Assembly (NCBI GenBank): GCA_002354735.1
Contig: DEMD01000015.1
Coordinates: 457,304 to 521,303 of the forward strand
DNA from: Gammaproteobacteria bacterium UBA2679
GTDB taxonomy: Bacteria; Pseudomonadota; Gammaproteobacteria; Pseudomonadales; Oleiphilaceae
DNA: 64,000 nucleotides
Direction of reading: 5' to 3'
The position numbers and the translations under genes are program-made. Positions 29,483-37,743 of the stretch are shown here, piece by piece. Under the pieces are notes generated by a model. That model did no database searches. It saw nothing but the letters and a program-made list of their open reading frames with translations, and had not been told where the DNA came from. Each line of letters begins with the position of its first letter. Position 1 is the stretch's first letter.

Positions 29483-30565
29483 TTACTCGTACTCGTAGAA
29501 ATCACGTGGCAGATAACCCATGCCATGCCAGATCGAGTGATGCTTCATGAAGTCTCGCTGACTGCCAAGCACTCGCTTGAACATCGGGTCCTTCGCCGCA
29601 ATGTCGTCGAGCACCTTGTCGGTCACTTTCTGTAGCTCTCTCAGGACTTCCTCAGGCAGTACCTGCGCCTTCACGCCTTCCTTCTGATAATCGCGTAGTG
29701 CAGTCGGCTGGGCCCATTCACTTTGCGCGAAACCCTTGAGCGTCGCGGATTCACAACCCATTTCGATAAGCGCCCGGGTATCAGGCTTGAGCTTTTTCCA
29801 GACATCCTTGTTGACCAGCAGATGCGAAGTCGTAAAGGTCTGATGCCAGCCAGGCATGATGTAGTTCTTGATGATCTGATCCAGGCCGAGCATTTTGTCG
29901 ATAGCCGGCTGAGAGAATTCAGTCGCATCGATGGTCTTGCGCTCGAGTGCCTGATAAATCTCGCCACCGGGCACCATGGTTACAGAAGCACCAAGTTCTT
30001 CGAGCACCTTGCCGCCGATGCCAGCGAAACGGATACGCAAACCGTCGTAGTCTTTCGTAGCGTTGATGGGCTTGCTGAACCAGCCGGCACCCTCGGGACC
30101 AATGATGCTGCAGAGCATGGGGTGGATGTTGCGCTCGTCGTAGATCTCTTCCAGCAGTTTCTTGCCATCGCCTTCGTAGTACCAAGCGATATAAGCCGGT
30201 GGCTCCATGTTGAACGGCGCGCCCGAATAGAGCGGGAGTGCGGGAATGGTGCCTTGATCGTAGCCAACCCAGGTGTAACCGGCAGGGTATTTGCCCTGGC
30301 TGACGGCATCCATGATTTCGAATGCAGGCACGAGTTCTCCGGGCTCGTAATAGCGAAGCTGGATGTCGCCACCGGAAATCGTCTTGAGTTGGTCAGTGAG
30401 ATGCTTGACCGGCGTGGTCAGACCGATGAGGTTGGAAGGGAAAGCCAGTGGAACCTGCCAGCGCACTTTTTCCGCGGCTACGGCGCCTGCGCTGATCAGG
30501 CTCAATGAAAAAGTTGCAGCGGCAGCACGGATGCTGTTTCCAAGAACTGTCTGGACTAAAGCCAT
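29483..30565 (-). CDS. dctP: TRAP transporter solute-binding protein (DctP family)
   Basis: A 360-residue periplasmic binding protein with a signal peptide ending AVAAE. VRWQVPLAFPSNL, GTIPALPLYSG, YDGLRIRFAGIGGKVLEELGASVTMVPGGEIYQALERKTIDATEFS and KNYIMPGWHQT form the conserved DctP core; the central Arg of GLRIR usually contacts a substrate carboxylate. The family therefore binds organic acids. Linkage to bdhA and acetoacetyl-CoA synthetase suggests 3-hydroxybutyrate or a related hydroxy acid, as an inference. ATG at 30565 is chosen over the ATG at 30574, which lies directly on the AAGGA site. A sigma-54-like promoter lies 57-74 nt upstream. Confidence 0.93.
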   Translation of the reverse strand: MALVQTVLGNSIRAAAATFSLSLISAGAVAAEKVRWQVPLAFPSNLIGLTTPVKHLTDQLKTISGGDIQLRYYEPGELVPAFEIMDAVSQGKYPAGYTWVGYDQGTIPALPLYSGAPFNMEPPAYIAWYYEGDGKKLLEEIYDERNIHPMLCSIIGPEGAGWFSKPINATKDYDGLRIRFAGIGGKVLEELGASVTMVPGGEIYQALERKTIDATEFSQPAIDKMLGLDQIIKNYIMPGWHQTFTTSHLLVNKDVWKKLKPDTRALIEMGCESATLKGFAQSEWAQPTALRDYQKEGVKAQVLPEEVLRELQKVTDKVLDDIAAKDPMFKRVLGSQRDFMKHHSIWHGMGYLPRDFYEYE

Positions 30566-30621
30566 AGTGGGCATTCCTTGATTATTGTTGTATGAAAGCG
30601 ATGATTCGCTGATGGACAGAA

Positions 30622-30639
30622 GAGCATGAACTGGGCCAA
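30622..30639 (-). promoter_or_regulatory. Candidate sigma-54 promoter of the dctPQM-bdhA operon
   Basis: On the minus strand TTGGCCCAGTTCATGCTC matches the -24/-12 pattern: TGGCCC (consensus TGGCAC) and ATGC (consensus TTGC), with exactly 10 nt between the invariant GG and GC. It lies about 60 nt before the dctP start. The linked sigma-54 activator supports the call; the -12 element departs from consensus at one base. Confidence 0.55.
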
Positions 30640-30707
30640 CAGCAAGAAGCTGTTTAAAATCATTGGGTTGAGCAGATCATAAGGCCGGTTGCCGAATAGG
30701 CATGTCC

Positions 30708-30735
30708 ACGGATCCGTACATTTGGCCCGCGGATC
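30708..30735. promoter_or_regulatory. Candidate enhancer (UAS) with GGATC boxes
   Basis: A perfect 10-bp palindrome ACGGATCCGT at 30708-30717 is followed by CCCGCGGATC at 30726-30735. The second 10-mer recurs exactly at 33712-33721 upstream of the porin gene. It sits roughly 85-110 bp upstream of the candidate -12 element, a usual distance for enhancer-binding proteins. Confidence 0.5.
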
Positions 30736-30738
30736 AGT

Positions 30739-32214
30739 TTAGGGTGTCCTGAATTCCGGACCGGTGTCTTCTGATCCGGACATTTTGGCGAGCTTCTCAT
30801 AGAGCGCCGAGCGGGAGATGCCCAGGAGTCTTGCTGCACGAGATCGATTGCCCTGTGCACTCAACAGAGCCGATCTGATCGCTTCTGCTTCGGCATCGGC
30901 CAGTACTTGCGAGAGCGGACGCGTTTTAGGGCTGACAATAGGCGCAGACAGTCTTGCGCGCTTGGGCAGTACACGGAAGATATCATCAGCATCGATGACA
31001 CCCGACTCCTCCAGCATGGTCAGCGCCCGCTCGAGCACGTTGCGCAGTTCACGGATATTACCTGGCCAGTCATAGGCACTGAGGGCGGTCAGGGCAGATT
31101 CGCTGAGTTCACACCGGAGCTCCGCCTGCTGACAGATGTTCTCCAGCAGGCTTTCGCACAGGATGCCGATGTCCTGTATCCGGTTACGGAGCGGCGGGAT
31201 GTTGATCTCCAGGACATTCAACCGATAGTAGAGATCAGAGCGAAACTCTCCGGCCTCGATCATGGCTTCGAGGTTGCGACTGGTCGCGGCAATAAGTCTC
31301 ACATCGACTTTGTAAACCTTGTTGGAACCCAGCGGCTCGATCTCGCCCTCCTGTATTGCCCTGAGCAATTTAGCCTGCAGGGTCAGTGGCATATCGCCGA
31401 CCTCGTCCAGAAAAAGCGTCCCACCGTTGGCTAGTTGAAACTTACCGTCCCGACTACGCTTGTCTGCGCCGGTGAAGGCTCCAGGGCTCGTGCCGAAGAA
31501 CTCCGCTTCGAGCAGGTTTTCGGGAATGGCGGCGACATTGACGCCTACGAAAGGATGTTCGGCCCGCTGTGACGCGGTATGAATCGCTTGCGCCAGTACT
31601 TCCTTGCCTGTACCTGTCTCGCCTAGTAGCAGAACTGGCATATCCCGGCCTGCTGCCAATCGGGCGCGCCGCTTCACCTCCAGCGCACCCGGGCATGCAC
31701 CTACAAAGTCGCTGAGACTGTATCGGGTGCCACGCGCCCGCTGTGCCAGCGCTTTCCTTGCTGCCAGCAGATCCTGGTGCAGACGACGATACTTGCTTAC
31801 GAGAGGTGTGAGAGGCTGCAGGTCGTCGTAGAGCACGAAGGCGACAGCGCCGGCAACGGCACCCGCATCGTCAAAGATCGGCAGCCGAGTGACGACGAGC
31901 TGCTGATTCTGGTACTCCATGATATCCAGTAACAGGGGGGTGCCTGTCTTGACTACCTCTGGCATGCGAGTCTGGGGGATGACTGGCCGAATTGGCTGGC
32001 CGATGACGGCTTCCATGTTGCCTATGCCCAGTAGGTCGGCATAGCTTTGATTGAGCCAGGTTATTCTGCAAAAGCGGTCGACCGCAATCGCGCCGGCGCT
32101 GGCCTTTTCGAAAACCGGAAATAGGGCCTGAATGAGTTCCCGGGTCAACCCACCCTGAAGGTCCGAGTTGAACAACTCTTTCATTGCTCGTGCTTCATTA
32201 TCTGGTGACTTCAT
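30739..32214 (-). CDS. Sigma-54-dependent transcriptional activator with PAS domain
   Basis: A 491-residue enhancer-binding protein. An N-terminal PAS domain (about 25-130: FCRITWLNQSYADLLGIGN) replaces a receiver domain, so it may sense a ligand directly. The AAA+ domain has Walker A GETGTGKEVLAQ, the GAFTGA loop that contacts sigma-54, Walker B LFLDEVGDM and YYRLNVLEINIPPLR. A C-terminal Fis-type helix-turn-helix (NRSRAARLLGISRSALYEKL) ends the protein. It lies between the porin and the TRAP operon, both with -24/-12-like sites, so it probably activates them. Start at 32214 has AGG eight bases upstream; ATG at 32184 is possible. Confidence 0.95.
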   Translation of the reverse strand: MKSPDNEARAMKELFNSDLQGGLTRELIQALFPVFEKASAGAIAVDRFCRITWLNQSYADLLGIGNMEAVIGQPIRPVIPQTRMPEVVKTGTPLLLDIMEYQNQQLVVTRLPIFDDAGAVAGAVAFVLYDDLQPLTPLVSKYRRLHQDLLAARKALAQRARGTRYSLSDFVGACPGALEVKRRARLAAGRDMPVLLLGETGTGKEVLAQAIHTASQRAEHPFVGVNVAAIPENLLEAEFFGTSPGAFTGADKRSRDGKFQLANGGTLFLDEVGDMPLTLQAKLLRAIQEGEIEPLGSNKVYKVDVRLIAATSRNLEAMIEAGEFRSDLYYRLNVLEINIPPLRNRIQDIGILCESLLENICQQAELRCELSESALTALSAYDWPGNIRELRNVLERALTMLEESGVIDADDIFRVLPKRARLSAPIVSPKTRPLSQVLADAEAEAIRSALLSAQGNRSRAARLLGISRSALYEKLAKMSGSEDTGPEFRTP

Positions 32215-32278
32215 TGACTCTGCCTGTCTTGCTCATTGTTCACCGCAGGATCTCAAAGACAATAAACCTGAATCCTTG

Positions 32279-32306
32279 AAAGCGAAAGCCCCGGACAAAC
32301 CGGGGC
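32279..32306 (-). terminator. Rho-independent terminator of the porin gene
   Basis: On the minus strand a 7-bp stem GCCCCGG/CCGGGGC with a 5-nt loop is followed by TTTCGCTTTC. It lies 27-54 nt after the porin stop, so the porin and the activator gene are probably separate units. Confidence 0.75.
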
Positions 32307-32332
32307 ATCTGAGAACGACGTTCGTACAGGGA

Positions 32333-33520
32333 TCAGAAACTGTACTTGGCCATCGCCTGCAAGCGAATGGCGTCGCCTTCTCCACCGCCAACGGTCTCTC
32401 TGCTGTGGTGGCCTGCTTCAAGGCCGTACAGCACGTTACTGACGGTAGACCAGCTGTAGTTGAGAAAAAAGCTCTGGCGGGTTTCATCGCTACCAGCCAC
32501 TGCGAGGCCCGCGTCTTCTGCTTCGTCCCAGTCGGCGGTGGCGATGCCGTAGCCGAGGTTAATACTGCCTGGCCCCACATCGAGACTAACGCCAAGCGTG
32601 CCACCCATTGCCTCGATAGTTTCAACGCTTTCGTTGGCTGGATCATAGTATGCCGAAGCGCCAGGGCTTGCGTACAGATAACCGCCAATGCCATCACCGT
32701 AGACAAGAGAACTCTGCACCCGCAGGCGATCTGTCAGCGTAAGCTTTGCAGCTAGTCCAACACCATAGCCAAAGGCACTTTCTTCATTGTCAGAATCGTC
32801 ATCATAGACGCTTATCTGCCTTGCGACACCAGAAATGGCGAAGCTCAGCATATCAACGGTGGTTTTGAACTGCACAGTGATATCTGGCAGATCTTTTTGC
32901 GAGTCCGCGTCTGGCGTAACCGGATCAGGGCCGCCAACCGGCATTACGGCCGTGGCACCGCCGAGCGTACCAGGTGCTTCAAGGGCCACTGAGAACCCGC
33001 CAGTGGTGTAGCGAAGCTGCGCCTGGCGTGCGATAACCGGTTGGCCGATTTGTCCAAGGAAATCCAGTGTGGGTGTGGTGCCGAGGAAGTTGCCGAAGTT
33101 GCTCCAGGTCTGGCCTGCGAGTATGCCATTCCACTCGCCATAGGCGTGACGCAGTCTGAACACGCCACCACCACTGCCGTAGAAGTCGCCTTCCAGTACG
33201 GTTTTGAGTGAGCCGCCAGTCACGGGGGTGACCGTGGTAATGCCAAGACGGCTTTCGATGGCTTGTATGCGGGTGTGGCCATCAGGCCCTTGCTGGTCAT
33301 CCAGGCGGATGTTGCTGTGAGTAATCAGGTTGCCAAGATCGGCGTCGACATCGTAGATGAGATCGAGCTTGCCGTAGCCGTACAGGGTGAGTGTGGTGTC
33401 CTTTATGGTCGTTTCGACGGCTGCTGCCGTGCAGGCAATGCCGAGCGCCATTGCCGTTAGGGAGAATGTCGAGATAGAACTGGTTACCAACGGACGCACG
33501 AAGGTGTCTTTGAACCGCAT
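32333..33520 (-). CDS. DcaP-like outer-membrane porin
   Basis: A 395-residue outer-membrane beta-barrel. The signal peptide ends near CTAAAVE; the mature start TTIKDTTLTLYGYGKLDLIYD, then SRLGITTVTPVTGGSLKTVLEGDF, FRLRHAYGEWNGILAGQTWSNFG and VIARQAQLRYTTGGFSVALEAPG match DcaP-like trimeric porins, which pass small anions such as dicarboxylates. It ends in Phe (KYSF), the usual Bam signal. ATG at 33520 has AAAGGAG seven bases upstream. A separate terminator follows it and a sigma-54-like site precedes it. Likely role: outer-membrane entry of the TRAP substrate. Confidence 0.88.
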   Translation of the reverse strand: MRFKDTFVRPLVTSSISTFSLTAMALGIACTAAAVETTIKDTTLTLYGYGKLDLIYDVDADLGNLITHSNIRLDDQQGPDGHTRIQAIESRLGITTVTPVTGGSLKTVLEGDFYGSGGGVFRLRHAYGEWNGILAGQTWSNFGNFLGTTPTLDFLGQIGQPVIARQAQLRYTTGGFSVALEAPGTLGGATAVMPVGGPDPVTPDADSQKDLPDITVQFKTTVDMLSFAISGVARQISVYDDDSDNEESAFGYGVGLAAKLTLTDRLRVQSSLVYGDGIGGYLYASPGASAYYDPANESVETIEAMGGTLGVSLDVGPGSINLGYGIATADWDEAEDAGLAVAGSDETRQSFFLNYSWSTVSNVLYGLEAGHHSRETVGGGEGDAIRLQAMAKYSF

Positions 33521-33600
33521 GAAAGCTCCTTTCTTGTTGTAATAGTAGTATTGAGTAAGCCGGATGTGCCAAAGGGGCGACGACTGCCGGGGTATGCAAG

Positions 33601-33615
33601 GCGGGTTTTGTGCCA
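33601..33615 (-). promoter_or_regulatory. Candidate sigma-54 promoter of the porin gene
   Basis: Minus-strand TGGCACAAAACCCGC has a perfect -24 element (TGGCAC) and the invariant GC at the correct 10-nt distance, though the -12 box (CCGC) is weak. It lies about 80 nt before the porin ATG. Confidence 0.5.
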
Positions 33616-33711
33616 TTGTGGAGAAACCGTTTTAAATCAAGATGTTGGCTTTGTTCTCGTCAATATGCTGCGGGCGGGCGTCCGGGAGGGCAGACAGGTA
33701 GCGCTACGCTC

Positions 33712-33748
33712 CCCGCGGATCGAAGCGGTGCAGCATAGGCCCCGGATC
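33712..33748. promoter_or_regulatory. Candidate enhancer for the porin promoter
   Basis: CCCGCGGATC at 33712-33721 is identical to a 10-mer upstream of dctP; a second GGATC box (CCCCGGATCAA) ends at 33748-33750. Both are about 110-145 bp upstream of the candidate -12 element. They are proposed sites for the PAS/AAA+/Fis activator encoded next to them. Confidence 0.45.
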
Positions 33749-34014
33749 AAACTCAGCCACTGTTGAGCCTTGTTTGCCAGTACAGGCGTGGCTTCGGAGC
33801 CTGGGTGTGCTCAAGTGCGGACAGGTGTCTGGTTGTGGCGACACATAAAAATTACAGTCACGTACCCCTGTGGAGAGCTTCCATGCTGCGAAAGAGAACG
33901 AACCCATCATGAAGTCGCGACGTAGACAGCTGAACCAGAAGTCGCAATGCAGACGAGGCCACAATGAGATGGCGTGTCGATAAGCGGAACCAGGCGTGAG
34001 AGCGAGGAACAGCT

Positions 34015-35376
34015 ATGAAACTCATTACCATACAAACACCGGCCATCGCGCATTTTGCCTACCTGCTGTGCGATGGCAACGAAGCCGCGCTGATCGATCC
34101 TCGGCGCGACGTCGATGAATACCTCACCGCAGCCAGAGAACAGGGCTGCACAATCCGCTACGTTGTCGTGACGCATCGGCAGGAAGATTTCGTGCTTGGA
34201 TCTGCGCATCTCAGTGAGCTGACGGGTGCCAGTATCGTGACCGGTAAACATGAGCTATTCGGGCACGGCGATATCCGTCTTGCCGATCACGAAAGCTTCG
34301 AGCTTGGCTCACTGAAAATCGTTGCGCTTGAAACGCCGGGTCATACCCCAGAAAGCATGTGCTATGCCGTCTACGAAGCCGATAGCGAAGTGCCGTGGTG
34401 TGTCTTCACGGGCGACACGCTGTTCTTTGGCGACACCGGCCGGACCGATCTTCCAGATGTCGATGACACAGCAAAGAACGCGGGCGTAATTTATGATTCG
34501 GTGCACCAGCAACTTGCCGGACTGGGTGATACCACCATTGTCCTGCCAGCACATGGCCCAGGTTCGGTTTGCGGCAGCGGAATGGCCGAAAAGCCATTAT
34601 CAACGATTGGTGCCGAGAAACGGTACAACAAGGTCTTCACACTGACTCGATCCGAATTCGTCGAGTACAAGGGTCGTGAAAAGCCGCCGCGTCCGCCCTA
34701 TTTTCGACACATGGAAAAGGTCAATTTGAGCGGAGGCTTGCCTCCGAAGTCGAATGAGCCAGATCTTCTGACAAGCAGCGAAGTATCCAAGCTGCAAGCC
34801 GATCACCTCTTGATCGACACCCGAGAGCCTGAGGCATTCGCAGGCGGACACGTGCCAGACAGTTACAGTGTGTGGATGGGTGGTCTGCCCGTGTTTGGTG
34901 GCTGGGTGGCCAACCCAGAGAGCCCCGTGGTGCTGATATGCGATCGCACGGACGACGTGGCGGTTGCAACCCGGCATCTGAGTCGTATTGGCATTGATAA
35001 GGTCACGGCTGGTTTGACTGGTGGCTTCTCAGAGTGGCGGAAAGAGGCCACGCCTATCAGGAGCTGCCATGTCATCACGCCGAAGGCGCTTCATGAACAG
35101 CGAGACAAATACGTGGTGCTGGATGTCCGCGAGGACGATGAATTTGCTTCCGGACATATTGAGAACGCACAGAATATCTATGTCGGCCATCTTGCAGATC
35201 GGCTCGATCAGTTGAAAGCCGGCAAGTCAGACAGGATAGCGGTGACCTGCGGCGTAGGCCATCGCGCAGGTGTGGCGGTGAGCATTCTGCTCAAGGCAGG
35301 GTACACCAATGTGAGTAATTTGCTTGGCGGAATGAGCGCCTGGCAGAAGTTTGAGCTGCCGGTTATCAAGGCGTAA
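34015..35376 (+). CDS. MBL-fold / double rhodanese sulfur-transfer protein (ETHE1/CstB-like)
   Basis: A 453-residue protein: an N-terminal metallo-beta-lactamase domain of the persulfide-dioxygenase type (about 1-230) and two rhodanese domains (about 255-345 and 355-450). Likely role: oxidation and transfer of persulfide sulfur. Metal-site elements are THRQEDF (His54, Asp58), ETPGHTPES and FTGDTLFFGDTGRTDLP. The usual second His of HxHxD is Gln56 here. In ETHE1 the iron ligands are the first His, the GH and the Asp, which are kept, so activity may survive. Rhodanese Cys residues are present in LICDRTDD and VTCGVGHRA. The start has GAGGAAC upstream. Confidence 0.9.
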   Translation: MKLITIQTPAIAHFAYLLCDGNEAALIDPRRDVDEYLTAAREQGCTIRYVVVTHRQEDFVLGSAHLSELTGASIVTGKHELFGHGDIRLADHESFELGSLKIVALETPGHTPESMCYAVYEADSEVPWCVFTGDTLFFGDTGRTDLPDVDDTAKNAGVIYDSVHQQLAGLGDTTIVLPAHGPGSVCGSGMAEKPLSTIGAEKRYNKVFTLTRSEFVEYKGREKPPRPPYFRHMEKVNLSGGLPPKSNEPDLLTSSEVSKLQADHLLIDTREPEAFAGGHVPDSYSVWMGGLPVFGGWVANPESPVVLICDRTDDVAVATRHLSRIGIDKVTAGLTGGFSEWRKEATPIRSCHVITPKALHEQRDKYVVLDVREDDEFASGHIENAQNIYVGHLADRLDQLKAGKSDRIAVTCGVGHRAGVAVSILLKAGYTNVSNLLGGMSAWQKFELPVIKA

Positions 35377-35392
35377 ACGTACAGGCCATTGA

Positions 35393-35716
35393 CTAATGAT
35401 TGGCGACAGCGATCTTACCTGCCGAATGTCCGCTGGTCATCATCTGAAAGCCCGCTTCGATATCTGCAAGAGCGACCCTCGTAGCTATCCTGGTCTTGAG
35501 ACGCTTCGCCTCGAACAGCCCGGCGAGATAGGTAAGATCTTCGCCTGAAGACTGATAGAGGACAAACTCGTTACGATAGCCCTTTGAAAACGCATAGCGT
35601 CTGGCGATCTCGGCTGATCCGGACAGTGATGGTGCTGCACAGTCCAGGATCACGCCTTTCTCTTTCAGAAGCCGCTGCTCACTCGCCAGCCCCTGCTGAC
35701 CGGTTGTGCTGAACAC
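35393..35716 (-). pseudogene. C-terminal remnant of a medium-chain alcohol/quinone oxidoreductase
   Basis: 107 residues that match only the last third of an MDR enzyme: FDVVFSTTGQQG, LLKEKGVILDCAAPS, NEFVLYQSSGEDLTYLAGLFEAKRL and the end DIEAGFQMMTSGHSAGKIAVANH. The GroES-like catalytic half and the start of the Rossmann fold are missing. The frame stays open for about 60 nt upstream and then runs into the mscS gene on the other strand. No Shine-Dalgarno is seen at the GTG start. It lies between two plus-strand genes, so it is probably a decayed gene truncated at its 5' end. Confidence 0.7.
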
Positions 35717-35800
35717 GACATCGAACTTTTGGGCGAGCCAGGCTGAACTGCACCACGTAGACGACCAGAGCCCGATAGTTTCAGAACTCGCGGAGGATGT

Positions 35801-36877
35801 ATGCTGCAGGTGATTGAGGAAGGTCTGATTGCCTGGGCAGGCACTGCCGCCTTTGCTCTACTCGCTCTATTCCTGGGTTTTGGCCTTTATAAATTACTGG
35901 TTTTTGTAGTCGACCGTTTTGCCGAACCTGATTCTGCTTCACGAATTTTTCTTACCGCCACAGCAGGCCCTCTGGGCGTGATTTTCTGTCTGCTGGCGCT
36001 ATCGGGTGTGCTGCATTCGGTACCGCAAGATCTTCCGCTGCTGGCTTCGGTCCAGGCCACAACGACCCTGCTGCTGATTCTTGCGATTACCTGGGCGGCG
36101 GTTGGCTGTGTCTCGGCCATTGGCGAGGTCATCGTCAAGATGAATCCGGCGCTGGAGGACCAGTGGAAGCGGGCACGCAAGGTCGAGACGCAGACCCGAT
36201 TTCTCGTTCGCTGTCTGAACGTAATCATCGTTCTGGTGGGTATCAGTGCTGCGCTAATGACATTCGACTCCGTCAGGCAAATTGGCACCAGCCTGCTGGC
36301 CTCAGCCGGTATTGGTGGCATCATCCTGGGTTTCGCTGCTCGCCCAGTGCTGAGTAACCTGCTAGCCGGCATGCAGATTGCGCTCACCCAGCCCTTCCGT
36401 ATCGATGACGTACTGTACGTTCAGGGTGAGTGGTGCTGGGTGGAGGAGGTCACGTCGACCTATGTGGTGCTGCGCATCTGGGACCTGCGTCGCCTGATCG
36501 TACCCTTGCAGTGGTTTATCGAAAACCCGTTTCAGAACTGGTCGCGGTACAGCGCCGACCTGCTTGGCACAACCACCATCTGGGCTGACTATGGCATCCC
36601 TATCGACCCCTTGCGCAAGGAATTCACGCGCCTGCTTGAGGAGTCGACGAACTGGGATCGTGGAACGGCGACGGTTCAGGTAGTGGAAGCAGGCGAGAAG
36701 GCGATTCAGGTCCGTTTTCTGATGAGCGCGAGGAACTCCAACGGCCTCTGGGATCTGAGATGCGCGATGCGAGAAGGCATGATCAGCTTTATTAAGGAGA
36801 ACTATCCGGAATATCTGCCCCGGTTTCGGGCGGAAGTGGAGGCCTGTCCGACACAAGCGCCGGTCGAGGGAGTTTGA
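35801..36877 (+). CDS. MscS-family mechanosensitive channel
   Basis: A 358-residue membrane protein. Predicted membrane segments at about 10-35, 50-72, 80-105 and 140-165 precede the pore helix AGIGGIILGFAARPVLSNLLAGMQIALTQPFRIDDVL, the MscS signature. The cytoplasmic beta domain (WCWVEEVTSTYVVLRIWDLRRLIVP) and the C-terminal alpha/beta vestibule follow. It would release solutes on hypo-osmotic shock. The start has GGAGG four bases before ATGT-ATG. Single gene. Confidence 0.93.
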   Translation: MLQVIEEGLIAWAGTAAFALLALFLGFGLYKLLVFVVDRFAEPDSASRIFLTATAGPLGVIFCLLALSGVLHSVPQDLPLLASVQATTTLLLILAITWAAVGCVSAIGEVIVKMNPALEDQWKRARKVETQTRFLVRCLNVIIVLVGISAALMTFDSVRQIGTSLLASAGIGGIILGFAARPVLSNLLAGMQIALTQPFRIDDVLYVQGEWCWVEEVTSTYVVLRIWDLRRLIVPLQWFIENPFQNWSRYSADLLGTTTIWADYGIPIDPLRKEFTRLLEESTNWDRGTATVQVVEAGEKAIQVRFLMSARNSNGLWDLRCAMREGMISFIKENYPEYLPRFRAEVEACPTQAPVEGV

Positions 36878-36959
36878 GGCGTGATTTCCTGACTGAAATC
36901 ACATGCGCCACCACGCGACCGGAGCCTAGGGGTTGCAGCCAGCGATCACAAACCGCAAA

Positions 36960-37385
36960 TCAACTGCGCGTCCAGATGACAAGGTCGGCGAGAATAACAT
37001 AAGCGGCAGGCTTGATCGTCTGGATTTCGGTAACGAAGTCGGTGTCCAGAGACCGCAGGTTCAGTCTTTCCTCGCCCACGACAATGCCCTTCTCATTCAG
37101 AAGGAGAACAAAGACTTTCACTTTAAAAAGCTCATCTGGCGATTGGTAATGAACGTCGAAGCCGCCCTCGATGCGATACTTGAGGTGTGCCGATTCAACT
37201 GCCTTCAGGTGAATGGTGTTTGGCGGCTCGCCATAGCTGCAGTTATCCGCGCCGATGCCGCACCAGTCCGATTTTGGACCGAAGGCCTGTTTGCCAATGT
37301 GGACCGGACCTGTTGCGCAACTCGCAAGGTGAAACGCGGCGGCAGCCAGCAGAACAAGCCGAGTCAAACAATTGATGAGTGTCAT
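36960..37385 (-). CDS. Small uncharacterised lipoprotein
   Basis: A 141-residue protein with a signal peptide and lipobox (HLASC, Cys near residue 24). The body is a beta-rich domain with NTIHLKAVESAHLKYRIEGGFDVHYQSPDELFKVKVFVLLLNEKG, and two further Cys (WCGIGADNC) that may pair. No known family is recognised. ATG at 37385 starts a proper signal peptide and has GAAGG upstream; the in-frame start at 37421 does not. Single gene, convergent with mscS. Confidence 0.75.
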   Translation of the reverse strand: MTLINCLTRLVLLAAAAFHLASCATGPVHIGKQAFGPKSDWCGIGADNCSYGEPPNTIHLKAVESAHLKYRIEGGFDVHYQSPDELFKVKVFVLLLNEKGIVVGEERLNLRSLDTDFVTEIQTIKPAAYVILADLVIWTRS

Positions 37386-37743
37386 TACAGCCCTGCCTTC
37401 AGAATGAAAGGGCGGTATCATACCCAGCTATTCGGTGGAGGCTTTCAGTTGTGTGAGAGATTTGACAATTGTTTTCAATTGCCTTGGCTATCTTCTTCAG
37501 GCTCGCTAAAGCGACTGCCCCTATCCTGAAGGCTCGAAAGCGCCGATTTCCAGACGTGGAGCTCTCCGAACTCCAAAATGCCGTGCGCAGGTGACAGATA
37601 TCTTCTGGTGAGGTGGATCGATTGAATGCGCAACTCGAGAACCTGCCATCTCACGTTGACCCGCTGACCGCAATCCGCTCTTTCTAGCCGTATCGTGGAG
37701 AAGTCCAACGAGCCTCTTTATTTGAAACCACTACCAGCATCGC
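37386..37743. other. 358-nt intergenic region
   Basis: Lies between the small lipoprotein and the SNF2 gene, both on the minus strand. A 77-codon open frame on the minus strand (37475-37708) begins with TTG and has no Shine-Dalgarno; I do not support it as a gene. No clear terminator or repeat was seen. Confidence 0.5.

Larger units (their letters stand above)
33521..34014. other. 494-nt intergenic region upstream of the porin and of the MBL-rhodanese gene
   Basis: No gene is supported here. The porin-proximal half carries the sigma-54-like site (33601-33615) and GGATC boxes (33712-33748). The right half ends in a clear Shine-Dalgarno (GAGGAACAGCT) for the gene at 34015. A loose direct repeat around GAAGTCGC occurs near 33910 and 33940 and seems unremarkable. 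Confidence 0.6.

Noticed and set aside
37475..37708. 77-codon minus-strand frame downstream of the SNF2 gene
   Set aside because: TTG start, no Shine-Dalgarno and no recognisable pattern.
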